Assembly (NCBI RefSeq): GCF_021049245.1
Contig: NZ_CP088020.1
Coordinates: 3,726,001-3,790,000, forward strand
DNA: 64,000 bases
From: Radiobacillus kanasensis
GTDB lineage: Bacteria; Bacillota; Bacilli; Bacillales; Amphibacillaceae
Direction of reading: 5' to 3'
The position numbers and the translations under genes were made by a program. Shown in pieces: positions 51,703 through 59,795 of this stretch. Under the pieces are notes generated by a model. The model ran no database searches, was not told the DNA's origin, and saw nothing but the letters and a program-made list of their open reading frames with translations. Positions within the stretch are counted from its first letter, which is position 1. Every line of letters starts with the position of its first letter.

Positions 51703-51933
51703 CTAAAAAACCATCAGACCTATACACAGAAGAATAAACAGAGCTAATAAACTATATAAAATAACGTTCTGTTTGTTTTTTTCTCGAACAAATTGTCTTA
51801 ACAAATATATAGATAACCCTAGAAATAGAAAGTTGAAGATAATAGCAGTTACAACTTGATTAAGATAATTATAAATTGAAAGATACGAAATGACATACAC
51901 TGTTATAAAAATCCATAAAAAAAGGATTTTCAT
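51703..51933 (-). CDS. Small membrane protein, function unknown
   Basis: 76 residues with three hydrophobic segments (ILFLWIFITVYVISYLSIY; VVTAIIFNFLFLGLSIYLL; VILYSLLALFILLCIGLMVF) and a short basic loop. No family recognised. The start ATG 51933 follows GGGGGATGAAG. It lies just behind a truncated HD-GYP start, so it may be expressed from that gene's old promoter. Confidence 0.55.
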   Translation of the reverse strand: MKILFLWIFITVYVISYLSIYNYLNQVVTAIIFNFLFLGLSIYLLRQFVREKNKQNVILYSLLALFILLCIGLMVF

Positions 51934-51951
51934 TTTTCTTCATCCCCCTCA

Positions 51952-52044
51952 TCAAAATAAAAGTACTTTTCCTTTTTCATTATAGATAGCTTTCCCTAGC
52001 TTAATTCCAGGCTGACAATTCTCTATGGAGACCATTCTCATCAT
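51952..52044 (-). pseudogene. N-terminal remnant of an HD-GYP-type protein gene
   Basis: Thirty codons: MMRMVSIENCQPGIKLGKAI, then YNEKGKVLLF and a stop. This matches by eye the typical opening of Bacillaceae HD-GYP phosphodiesterases (MRLVSIxxxxPGxxLAKxIYNExGxVLL). AAGGGTGGG precedes the start. The rest of the gene is absent; the next sequence is the small membrane gene. Family assignment from 30 residues is provisional. Confidence 0.5.
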
Positions 52045-52342
52045 CCCACCCTTAACCGCAACCTTTAGTCTACATCTAATATACTATCAACAAGGACTTA
52101 TGACATAGACACATTTGAACAAATTTCGCGGATATAAGTCATGATACTTGTAAAATTGACTTTTATTGCAGGATAATGATAATAATTCCTGTTTAAAGGG
52201 AGTGGTCTAGAAACAGCTATAATCGGCTGTACAAGTAAAGAGAATTAATAGGAAACAGAAGCTACCTTAAGGTCACTTTTGTATCATCGTTTTTCAATTG
52301 GTAACACTAACATATGGATTAACTTGTTAAAGGAGACATACT
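52045..52342. other. Gene-free gap with promoter and Fur-like box
   Basis: No gene is supported. TTGACT (52156-52161) and GATAAT (52178-52183), 16 bp apart, could form a promoter for the dehydrogenase gene with a leader of about 150 nt. GATAATGATAATAATTCC (52172-52189) overlaps it and matches most of the Fur-box consensus GATAATGATAATCATTATC. Confidence 0.4.
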
Positions 52343-53242
52343 ATGAATTACAAAAATATCACCGTTGCTGGAAGTGGAGTATTAGGGAGTCAAATTGCTT
52401 TTCAAACTGCATTTCACGGTTTTAATGTTACCGTCTATGACATTAACGATGAAGCATTAGAAAAAGCAAAAGAACGAATCGAAAAGTTAAAAGGGCGTTA
52501 TCAAGAGGACTTAAAAGCTACGGAGGAAGAAGTGAACGCAGCTTATGATCGCATGTCGTTTTACTCTGACTTAGCAAAAGCTGTTTCGGAAGCTGATCTC
52601 GCCATTGAAGCTATCCCGGAAGTGGTTCAAATTAAAACCGACTTTTATAAAAAGTTAGGTGAGATAGCACCGGAAAAAACCATATTTGCGACCAACTCAT
52701 CTACCCTATTACCAAGCCAGTTTGCAGAAGCAACGGGGCGCCCAGAAAAATTCCTAGCTTTACACTTCGCCAATGAAATTTGGTTAAATAATACGGCAGA
52801 AGTGATGAAGCATCCGGGAACGGATATGAAAGTATTTGATGAAGTAATCGAGTTTGCAAAAGCAATTGGGATGGTTGCCTTACCTTTACATAAAGAACAA
52901 CCAGGATATATTTTAAATTCCTTGTTGGTTCCTTTATTAGATGCCGCTGAAATGCTCTTAGTAAGAGAAGTTGCAGACGTCGAAACTATAGACAAAACAT
53001 GGATGATTGCAACAGGCGCACCTAAAGGACCTTTCGCTATATTAGACGTAGTAGGAATCACCACGGCTTATAATATTGTCCATGCAAAAGCGGAAGCGAC
53101 CGGCAATGAAGAAATGAAAAAGTTAGCGAAATTATTGAAGACAGAGTATATAGATAAAGGAAAGCTAGGAACCGCAACAGGAGAAGGGTTCTATACGTAT
53201 CCTAACCCTAGTTACATGGATCCTGATTTTCTAAAAAACTAA
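52343..53242 (+). CDS. 3-hydroxyacyl-CoA (3-hydroxybutyryl-CoA) dehydrogenase
   Basis: 299 residues. Rossmann motif VAGSGVLGSQIAFQTAFHGF at about 8-27, VYDIN at the end of strand 2, ATNSSTLLPS, and the catalytic histidine region LALHFANEIW (about H141). C-terminal 3HCDH helices from about 185 (EQPGYILNSLLVPLLDAAEM). It oxidises 3-hydroxyacyl-CoA with NAD. It is a single-domain enzyme, distinct from fadN nearby, and may serve short-chain substrates. Preceded by AAAGGAG, followed by a strong terminator. An IWLN stretch replaces the usual FNPP, so the substrate could differ from butyryl-CoA. Confidence 0.88.
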   Translation: MNYKNITVAGSGVLGSQIAFQTAFHGFNVTVYDINDEALEKAKERIEKLKGRYQEDLKATEEEVNAAYDRMSFYSDLAKAVSEADLAIEAIPEVVQIKTDFYKKLGEIAPEKTIFATNSSTLLPSQFAEATGRPEKFLALHFANEIWLNNTAEVMKHPGTDMKVFDEVIEFAKAIGMVALPLHKEQPGYILNSLLVPLLDAAEMLLVREVADVETIDKTWMIATGAPKGPFAILDVVGITTAYNIVHAKAEATGNEEMKKLAKLLKTEYIDKGKLGTATGEGFYTYPNPSYMDPDFLKN

Positions 53243-53270
53243 CATAAAAGAAGAAATAAAATCCCTGTTT

Positions 53271-53303
53271 AAAGACCAAATCATTTCGATTTGGTCTTCC
53301 TTT
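53271..53303 (+). terminator. Terminator of the dehydrogenase gene
   Basis: AAGACCAAATC and GATTTGGTCTT, an 11-bp perfect stem with loop ATTTC, followed by CCTTTAT. Confidence 0.82.
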
Positions 53304-53378
53304 ATATTCACCACTGATTTAAGTAAAAGATGAGTGATATAATAGAAGTATGATTAAATCGAAACGGCGGTGATTACT

Positions 53379-53684
53379 ATGTTATCGCAACAGGAAATTC
53401 TTGATGAGCTTTCAAAAAACTTAAAAAAATGGAATGCTCAATACGGAGTAAAGAGCATTGCTTTGTTTGGATCATATTCCCGCAACGAACAAGAGGATTC
53501 CAGTGATATTGATCTTCTAGTAGAGTTTTATGAGGAAGCTATGACATTTGATAACTATATGGACTTAAAGTTACTCCTTGAAGATTTGTTTCAAAAGTCA
53601 GTGGACTTGGTTATATTAGACGATATAAAGCCCGCCCTTAAACCAAGTATAATGAGGAGTGCTAAGTATGCAGAGGGAGCCTAA
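53379..53684 (+). CDS. mntA: MntA-type nucleotidyltransferase (antitoxin of HepT/MntA)
   Basis: 101 residues. Minimal nucleotidyltransferase: GSYSRNEQEDSSDIDLLVEF gives the GS-X10-D-X-D signature (G31, S32, D43, D45). In known pairs MntA transfers AMP groups to HepT and blocks its RNase activity. ATG 53379 is preceded by GGCGGTG; GTG 53370 is also possible. Its end overlaps the HepT start by 17 bp, as usual for these toxin-antitoxin operons. Confidence 0.88.
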   Translation: MLSQQEILDELSKNLKKWNAQYGVKSIALFGSYSRNEQEDSSDIDLLVEFYEEAMTFDNYMDLKLLLEDLFQKSVDLVILDDIKPALKPSIMRSAKYAEGA

Positions 53685-53997
53685 AGTCTTTTTAGAAGAT
53701 ATCTATAATGCTGCAGTCAAAATTGAAACTTTTACAAAAGGGCAATCCTTTGATGACTTTTTAGATAATGATTTAGTTTCTGATGCGGTAGTAAAAAACA
53801 TACTAGTTATCGGAGAGGCAACGAAAAATATTCCTGAGCAGATTAGAAAAGAGAATCCACACATTGAATGGAGAAAGATGGCTGGTATGAGAGATATGAT
53901 GATTCATGGTTATTTCTCTATAAACTATCGTATTGTATGGGATGTTGTCCAAAATAAAATTCCTGAATTAATACAACAAATTAAAGAGCTTTTATAA
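53668..53997 (+). CDS. hepT: HepT-type HEPN (DUF86) RNase toxin
   Basis: 109 residues, all-helical. The HEPN RNase motif R-X4-H-X-Y is present as RDMMIHGY (R75, H80, Y82). The tyrosine is the AMP acceptor in studied pairs. It likely cuts RNA when free of MntA. ATG 53668 follows GAGGAGTG. It overlaps mntA and is followed by a methyltransferase gene 65 bp later. Both motifs are complete, so the pair should be active. Confidence 0.88.
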   Translation: MQREPKVFLEDIYNAAVKIETFTKGQSFDDFLDNDLVSDAVVKNILVIGEATKNIPEQIRKENPHIEWRKMAGMRDMMIHGYFSINYRIVWDVVQNKIPELIQQIKELL

Positions 53998-54062
53998 TAT
54001 TGTTGCTAACCCCGTTTCTATCCATGATAATAGGAGAAATACAAAAACGGGGAGCGAGTGCC

Positions 54063-54842
54063 ATGAGCCACATAGGGGAAGATCACTGGAATGCAAGTCT
54101 TTATGACAGGAAACATGCTTTTGTATCTGAATATGGGAACGATCTAGTTACCTTACTAGCACCACAAAAAGGAGAGGCCATCCTTGATGTGGGCTGTGGA
54201 ACTGGCGATTTAGCAAATACATTGGTAGAGCTAGGTGTGGAAGTAACAGGCATTGATCAGTCCGAAAATATGATTCAGCAAGCCAGTACTAAATATCCAC
54301 ACATTCCTTTCGTAGTAAAAAATGTGTTGAATCTAGAATTCAATAACAAATTCCATGCAATTTTTTCAAATGCTACTCTCCACTGGGTTAAACGGCCACA
54401 AGTAGCCTTGAACAAAATGTACAACAGCTTAAAAACAGGCGGAAGATTCGTTGCGGAATTTGGTGGTCAAGGAAATGTAAAACTGATAACGGATGAATTA
54501 ATCAATCAACTTAATCTTGAAGGGATTTCCTACACAGATGAGCAGTTTCCATGGTACTTCCCAAGTATAGGTGAATACTCTACTTTAATGGAAGAGGCAG
54601 GGTTTAGAGTAGTATTTGCTCAACATTTTGATCGACCTACTCCTCTAGAAGGGGAAAATGGATTGAGAAATTGGATGGATATGTTTGCAGGGAATCTGCT
54701 TGCAAGCTTAACAGAAGATACCAGAGAACGGATTATTTTTAATGTAGAAAACAAGTTAAAAAAAGATCTATACAAAGATGGTCAATGGATTGCGGATTAT
54801 AAAAGACTACGCGTTTTTGGGCTTAAAGAAGCAATTTCTTAA
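54063..54842 (+). CDS. Class I SAM-dependent methyltransferase (trans-aconitate type)
   Basis: 259 residues. SAM-binding motif I is ILDVGCGTGDLANTLVELGV (about 40-59), motif II GIDQSENMI, then FSNATLHWVKRPQVAL, typical for Tam-like small-molecule methyltransferases. The substrate is unknown. ATG 54063 with GGGGAGCGAG upstream is preferred to an earlier start at 54000. It lies close behind the HepT gene but does not look functionally tied to it. Confidence 0.85.
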   Translation: MSHIGEDHWNASLYDRKHAFVSEYGNDLVTLLAPQKGEAILDVGCGTGDLANTLVELGVEVTGIDQSENMIQQASTKYPHIPFVVKNVLNLEFNNKFHAIFSNATLHWVKRPQVALNKMYNSLKTGGRFVAEFGGQGNVKLITDELINQLNLEGISYTDEQFPWYFPSIGEYSTLMEEAGFRVVFAQHFDRPTPLEGENGLRNWMDMFAGNLLASLTEDTRERIIFNVENKLKKDLYKDGQWIADYKRLRVFGLKEAIS

Positions 54843-54918
54843 TGACCTTAAAAGCACGTGAGTTCCTTAGGGAATAAGGGATGTAGCGTAATCTCTAACT
54901 CACACGTATAACTGAAAA

Positions 54919-55494
54919 TCACAAATTTATTGTTATCCATTCCGTCTCTTTAGGAAAATCATCCCGAGAAAGCTTCTTGCCAGTTATAAATTGTCTATAA
55001 GAGCTTATTGTTCCATCATGAGAAACTACATATATTCTTGTCTCCCCCGTTTGGTAACACCATTCCAGAAACTTTTCTGCAATTTCTTTGAACTCTTGGT
55101 CGGATGAAGTATTTATCCCTTTAGTCCAAAATTCCTTTGATAAATCTTCATCAAAGGACATATCAGGGAACTCATCTTTTATTTTTTCTCTTGTTAAAAG
55201 CTCATCACAGGGCAAAGTCTTCCATTCCCGTTTTTGAGGAAACATTCTCGGAGATACCAATGGACTTACTATTTTCTGACATGCTACAGCTTCACTCCAA
55301 ATCAGGGCTGTTTGCAATGTTCTTCTTACAGGACTGACCACTATCACATCTGTTTTAGTCAAAGGAAATTGTTTTCTTAGTGCTTTGGCCTGACTGATCC
55401 CTTCTTCAGTCAATGAAGGGTCTGAAATTTGTAAACTTTGAGGTAAATCCAAGGTATGTTCACCCTGACCATGTCTAATTAATACTACCTCCAC
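54919..55494 (-). CDS. Histidine phosphatase family (phosphoglycerate mutase-like) protein
   Basis: 191 residues. The catalytic histidine sits in VVLIRHGQGEHTLDLP (H8), with the second arginine in VSPVRRTLQTA and the second histidine in VVSHDGTI near the end. Substrate is unknown; phosphatases outnumber true mutases in this family. GTG 55494 is the start after GAGGGTGAG. Confidence 0.87.
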   Translation of the reverse strand: MEVVLIRHGQGEHTLDLPQSLQISDPSLTEEGISQAKALRKQFPLTKTDVIVVSPVRRTLQTALIWSEAVACQKIVSPLVSPRMFPQKREWKTLPCDELLTREKIKDEFPDMSFDEDLSKEFWTKGINTSSDQEFKEIAEKFLEWCYQTGETRIYVVSHDGTISSYRQFITGKKLSRDDFPKETEWITINL

Positions 55495-55659
55495 TCTAAC
55501 TCACCCTCTCAAAAGCAAACGCTCATTTAAAGAAACGACTTTCCTATTTAACAAATCGCCAGTGTCTTAATATACCATTCTTCAGATTCTATGCGATAAG
55601 TATAGTAGTTAACTCTTCTGTCTTAAGCTATGCTTTCTTAACAAACATCAGATTTAGGT

Positions 55660-55770
55660 TTACTCCTCATACAGAAGACCCGTATTCTCCGAAATCACAT
55701 CGATAATTTCAATCATCTTATCCCCTTCTACCCTCTTTATATGGAACTTTTTACTCTTGAACAATTGCAC
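55660..55770 (-). other. Short coding-like stretch, possible gene remnant
   Basis: Thirty-six codons without stop: FKSKKFHIKRVEGDKMIEII then DVISENTGLLYEE. The amino-acid mix looks protein-like. No start signal is convincing (GTG 55770; ATG 55716 with GAAGGGG). I see no family. The rest of 55495-55790 holds nothing recognisable. Confidence 0.3.
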
Positions 55771-55790
55771 CCATTCACTACATAAGAAAT

Positions 55791-56603
55791 TTAATTTTTA
55801 ACCCATACTGCCTTCGTATAAGCTATCCTCATACCCGCTCTTTCCATATTATTTTGACTTACAGAACCGAATTTTGCTTGACCTACGGCTAAATCACACT
55901 GTTCTAATGTAGCTTGATTAAGCCGTTTCTTTATTAAAGAACTTTGAATTCCCTTGTTTCTTAGAGATGGAACAGTTGCTGCTGCAGCAAGAGTAGCTAC
56001 ACCGTCTTTAATGAACAAAACTCCAATACCAGCAGGTTCGTTATCCATACTTGCAAGATAAAAAGTCCAATACTTATTGTTATAAAGTATTTCGTTATTT
56101 TGAGCTACTCCACTTTTTAAAAATGCTGGCATTTGGAAACCTTTTGTATAAATTTCAGCAAACATATCAAATTCATCTTCCTTTAACGGACGAATGGATA
56201 TCCGCGAGTCCATGAACTCCTCGGATAATCCCGATTTCATAGGCTTATAAAGTGTAGTATGAAAATCTAACTGATAGAATCCTAATTGGTTCAAATATGT
56301 TAATAAATCTGGAGAAACGTATCCCGGGGACAGATCAAACCGGACAGGTATATCTTTTTGTTTGTAAAATTCAATGATTTTCTCTACATGATTTTCATCT
56401 CCTGCTTTTAAACCTTTAATCGTATTAAATGATGGACCTGGAATGTTCTTTACGGAAAACGCTGTTGCATTTCCAAACTTTTGTATTTCTACTCCCATAG
56501 GATTTCCTTTTATTTCTTTTATTGCATTCAGTCTAGAAATTAAACAATCCATTTCCGATAGTTCCAATCTATCTGCTAGGTCTCTATTCATAACAAAGGT
56601 CAT
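55791..56603 (-). CDS. GNAT-family N-acetyltransferase
   Basis: 270 residues with two GNAT-like halves. The C-terminal half (about 135-268) has strand and motif A elements: ISIRPLKEDEFDMFAEIYTK, then AAATVPSLRNKGIQSSLIKK with the acetyl-CoA loop (R/Q-x-x-G-x). The N-terminal half is degenerate. Acceptor unknown. ATG 56603 follows AGGAAGTGGG. Confidence 0.82.
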   Translation of the reverse strand: MTFVMNRDLADRLELSEMDCLISRLNAIKEIKGNPMGVEIQKFGNATAFSVKNIPGPSFNTIKGLKAGDENHVEKIIEFYKQKDIPVRFDLSPGYVSPDLLTYLNQLGFYQLDFHTTLYKPMKSGLSEEFMDSRISIRPLKEDEFDMFAEIYTKGFQMPAFLKSGVAQNNEILYNNKYWTFYLASMDNEPAGIGVLFIKDGVATLAAAATVPSLRNKGIQSSLIKKRLNQATLEQCDLAVGQAKFGSVSQNNMERAGMRIAYTKAVWVKN

Positions 56604-56765
56604 TTTCCCACTTCCTAATTCAGTAATTTTCTTTTTGCTCTTCCCAAGTAATTCGATAAGAAAACAAGATAACCTTTTTCATTTCTTTGCAACACATCTA
56701 GAAAACCGTTCTATCCTCTTGGCACTCACAAGCAAAAACTCTTCCACTCTCACATTTTCAATATT

Positions 56766-56808
56766 TTTACATTCAGTTAACCTCCAGTTAATAGAGTTTC
56801 TTTATAAT
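56766..56808 (+). promoter_or_regulatory. PhoP-type promoter of the Ugp-like operon
   Basis: TTTACA (56766-56771), TTAACC (56777-56782) and TTAATA (56788-56793) are direct repeats at exact 11-bp steps, as in Bacillus PhoP boxes (TTAACA units with 5-bp spacers). A weaker TCTTTA follows at the next step. TATAAT (56803-56808) lies 9 bp after the third repeat and no -35 box exists, which suggests PhoP-dependent activation under phosphate starvation. Confidence 0.75.
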
Positions 56809-56848
56809 CAAAGCTGTGACTTTCTCACTAGATTAGGAGGCTACATCT

Positions 56849-57937
56849 TTGAAAATTGTGTTAAAAGATCTTTCCATGAAATTTGATGACGTGGTAGCCG
56901 TAGACCAATTAAATGTGACTATACAGGAAGGAGAGCTTGTCTCCCTTTTAGGACCGAGTGGCTGCGGAAAAAGTACCACCCTTTTTATGCTCGCTGGACT
57001 GTACAAGCCTACATCAGGAGATTTGTACTTTGGAGAAAAAAGGATAAACGATGTAGAACCAGAGCACCGGGAAATCGGAATGGTATTCCAAAACTACGCC
57101 CTTTACCCTCATATGTCGGTACTTAAAAACATCATGTTTCCATTAAAGATGATTAAAGTACCCAAAAAAGAGGCTCAAGAGCGGGCCATTGAAATAGCGA
57201 AGCTTGTCCATATCGATCATCTACTTGACCGTAAGCCGGGCCAGCTGTCCGGTGGTCAACAACAACGAGTTGCGATCGCTCGTGCCTTAGTAAAGGAACC
57301 GAAACTATTACTCTTAGACGAGCCACTTTCCAACTTAGATGCCAGATTACGATTGGAAATGCGCGAAGAAATACGACGTATTCAACAACAAGTCGGAATT
57401 ACGACCATTTTCGTTACGCATGATCAGGAGGAAGCGATGAGTATTTCGGACAAGGTCCTTTTAATGAAGAGCGGGCAGCACCAACAATATTCAGCCCCAC
57501 AAAACATGTATGACAAACCCGTCAATATGTTCGTTGGGACCTTTATGGGAAGCCCCCCGATTAATATGATTCCGGTTCAATATAATCGGGAAGCTAATGC
57601 CCTTCAATTGAACGATACGAAGAATACTTTATCCATCCATCAACAAATTGACCCATCTTACCAAGCCGAATTGGTACTCGGTGTTAGACCAGAGGATTTT
57701 ATGATGCTAGAAGACAACGACTCGCCTGACGCACTACTTGCAAAGGTCCTTGTTGTGGAAAGGATTGGACGAGACACCTTGCTTAACGCCTTGATTGGGG
57801 ACAAGCAAATCCGAGTGCTTATCGAGCCAGATATCCCTATCCAGCGTGGTGACATTGTAAAACTTGGCGTACGACCACATCGCTATCATTTATTTGATCA
57901 AGATACTGGCCACAACGTGCTGCTAAACCAATCCTAA
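56849..57937 (+). CDS. ugpC: ABC transporter ATPase (UgpC/MsmX type)
   Basis: 362 residues. ATPase: Walker A GPSGCGKST (about 36-44), Q-loop MVFQNYALYPHM, signature LSGGQQQRVAIARAL (about 133-147), Walker B LLLLDEPLSNLDA, H-loop FVTHDQEEAM. The C-terminal regulatory OB domain (about 240-360) is typical for CUT1 ATPases. It energises the two permeases that follow. TTG 56849 is the start behind AGGAGG. MalK/MsmX-type ATPases often serve several importers, and the alpha-glucoside importer at 7.3-10.4 kb lacks one. Confidence 0.92.
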   Translation: MKIVLKDLSMKFDDVVAVDQLNVTIQEGELVSLLGPSGCGKSTTLFMLAGLYKPTSGDLYFGEKRINDVEPEHREIGMVFQNYALYPHMSVLKNIMFPLKMIKVPKKEAQERAIEIAKLVHIDHLLDRKPGQLSGGQQQRVAIARALVKEPKLLLLDEPLSNLDARLRLEMREEIRRIQQQVGITTIFVTHDQEEAMSISDKVLLMKSGQHQQYSAPQNMYDKPVNMFVGTFMGSPPINMIPVQYNREANALQLNDTKNTLSIHQQIDPSYQAELVLGVRPEDFMMLEDNDSPDALLAKVLVVERIGRDTLLNALIGDKQIRVLIEPDIPIQRGDIVKLGVRPHRYHLFDQDTGHNVLLNQS

Positions 57938-57951
57938 AGGAGGGCCTATCC

Positions 57952-58842
57952 TTGAACGAAAAAGCAACTTTATCATCAACTTTAAAAGCTCTTCTGTATT
58001 TGTTACCCGCTCTAGTTATTCTAGGTGTTTTCAATATTTATCCCATCATTAAATCTTTCTTAATGAGTCTTTATACGGACTATGACTACTTTAACGATAT
58101 CGTAAACGAATATGGCTTGGATAACTTCGTTTACATCTTCCAGGATCCTGAGTTTTGGTTGTCTATGAAAAACACGATCATTTTTGTCCTTGGAGTTGTT
58201 CCAATCTCCATTATTATTTCGCTTGGCATTGCGATTCTATTAAACTCCCAGATCAAATTTAGAGGTTTTTTTCGGACTATCTATTTTATCCCATTTGTTA
58301 CGTCAGTCGTTGCCATATCGATTGTTTGGCGCTGGATTTTTCACACAGATTACGGGCTACTCAATTATTTTCTTGGACTGTTTGGAGTTTCACCGATTGA
58401 ATGGTTAACAGATCCTACATGGGCCATGCCTTCCTTAATTATTTTGAGTATTTGGAAAGGACTTGGCTACAATATTGTCATTTTTCTTGCAGGCTTACAA
58501 ACCATTAACAAGCAATATTATTTAGCTGCACAAATCGATGGCGCTTCATCTTGGAAACGATTTTTACATATAACCGTTCCTTTACTGTCTTCAACTACGT
58601 TTTTTATTTCGATCGTTTCTATTATTAATTCTTTTAAAGTCTTCGATGAAGTGTTTGCCTTATTTGATGGAAAACCAGGTCCTGCTTACAGTGCTCAAAC
58701 CGTTGTTTACTACATTTTCGAGCATTTCTATAACAACTGGGAATTCGGCATTGCGTCCGCAGCAGCTTACGTCTTGTTCCTTGTGATATTCGTCTTTACC
58801 CTCATCCAACTCTATATCGGAAAACGGAAAGTTACGTACTAG
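57952..58842 (+). CDS. ugpA: ABC transporter permease (UgpA type)
   Basis: 296 residues with six membrane helices. The EAA loop is YYLAAQIDGASSWKRFLHIT at about 185-204; the usual E is replaced by L, but AA and G are kept. One channel subunit of a CUT1 importer. TTG 57952 behind AAAGGAGGG. Follows the ATPase gene by 14 bp. Confidence 0.9.
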   Translation: MNEKATLSSTLKALLYLLPALVILGVFNIYPIIKSFLMSLYTDYDYFNDIVNEYGLDNFVYIFQDPEFWLSMKNTIIFVLGVVPISIIISLGIAILLNSQIKFRGFFRTIYFIPFVTSVVAISIVWRWIFHTDYGLLNYFLGLFGVSPIEWLTDPTWAMPSLIILSIWKGLGYNIVIFLAGLQTINKQYYLAAQIDGASSWKRFLHITVPLLSSTTFFISIVSIINSFKVFDEVFALFDGKPGPAYSAQTVVYYIFEHFYNNWEFGIASAAAYVLFLVIFVFTLIQLYIGKRKVTY

Positions 58843-58857
58843 AAAGGGGGACAAATC

Positions 58858-59685
58858 ATGCCTAAAAAAGCTGCACTTTCCAAAGGATTCATTTATCTTA
58901 CTCTGACACTCGGGAGTTTGCTCATGCTCCTACCATTCATTTGGATGTTAGGCACCTCCCTCAAATCATCGGGAGAGGTAATGATGATGCCACCTGTTTG
59001 GGTTCCATCTGATTGGAAATGGGAGAATTACGCCACAGCCTGGGAGATGGCGCCATTTGCGCGATATACGGTAAATAGCTTCATCGTTACCATTTTGAGC
59101 ACAATTGGTGAACTACTTACAACAATATTGGCGGCTTACGCTTTTTCAAGAATTTCTTTTTACGGTCGAGACCTCGTTTTCGCCGTCTTACTTGGAACAA
59201 TGATGGTGCCTGGAGAAGTTTTGCTCATTCCAAACTTTGTCACCTTGTCTAACTTAGGCTGGATTGATCGTTATGAAGCCTTAATCATTCCATGGACAGC
59301 TAGCATCTTTTCTATTTTTTTATTGCGACAGTTCTTCCTCGGGATTCCGAAGGAGCTCTCTTATGCTGCCAAAGTAGATGGATGTAATAACTTCCGCTTT
59401 CTTTGGACCATCATGGTGCCATTAGCTAAGCCTGCACTGATCACAATTGCACTACTTAAAGCAATTGGGAGCTGGAATGCCTTTTTATGGCCACTCATCG
59501 TAACCCAGTCTAAGGAAATGCGTACCCTTCCTGTTGGATTAACCTCCTTCAGTACCGAAGCCGGAACGGTTTATGAGTTGTTGATGGCCGCTTCCACCAT
59601 GATTATCCTTCCTATGATTGTACTTTACTTGATTTTGCAAAAGTACATTATCGAAGGTGTAGCAAGGTCCGGAATCAAAGGTTAA
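58858..59685 (+). CDS. ugpE: ABC transporter permease (UgpE type)
   Basis: 275 residues with six membrane helices. The loop ELSYAAKVDGCNNFRFLWTI (about 167-186) docks the ATPase. LIPNFVTLSNLGWIDRYEAL and PWTASIFSIFLLRQFFLGIP precede it, as in UgpE. It completes the channel. Starts 15 bp after UgpA with GAAAGGGGG upstream. Confidence 0.9.
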   Translation: MPKKAALSKGFIYLTLTLGSLLMLLPFIWMLGTSLKSSGEVMMMPPVWVPSDWKWENYATAWEMAPFARYTVNSFIVTILSTIGELLTTILAAYAFSRISFYGRDLVFAVLLGTMMVPGEVLLIPNFVTLSNLGWIDRYEALIIPWTASIFSIFLLRQFFLGIPKELSYAAKVDGCNNFRFLWTIMVPLAKPALITIALLKAIGSWNAFLWPLIVTQSKEMRTLPVGLTSFSTEAGTVYELLMAASTMIILPMIVLYLILQKYIIEGVARSGIKG

Positions 59686-59795
59686 GCCATATAGAACGTT
59701 TTTAGGAGGTGATCCATCGAACAGGTAAGCTTGAGCAACTACGTCGAGATGGTATGTGAATGAAATATAAAATGGATGATGGAGGTTTTACACTC

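Noticed and set aside
53340..54842. Larger defence island around hepT/mntA
   Set aside because: The neighbours are a dehydrogenase, a Tam-like methyltransferase and a phosphatase. No nuclease, helicase, integrase or phage gene is nearby.
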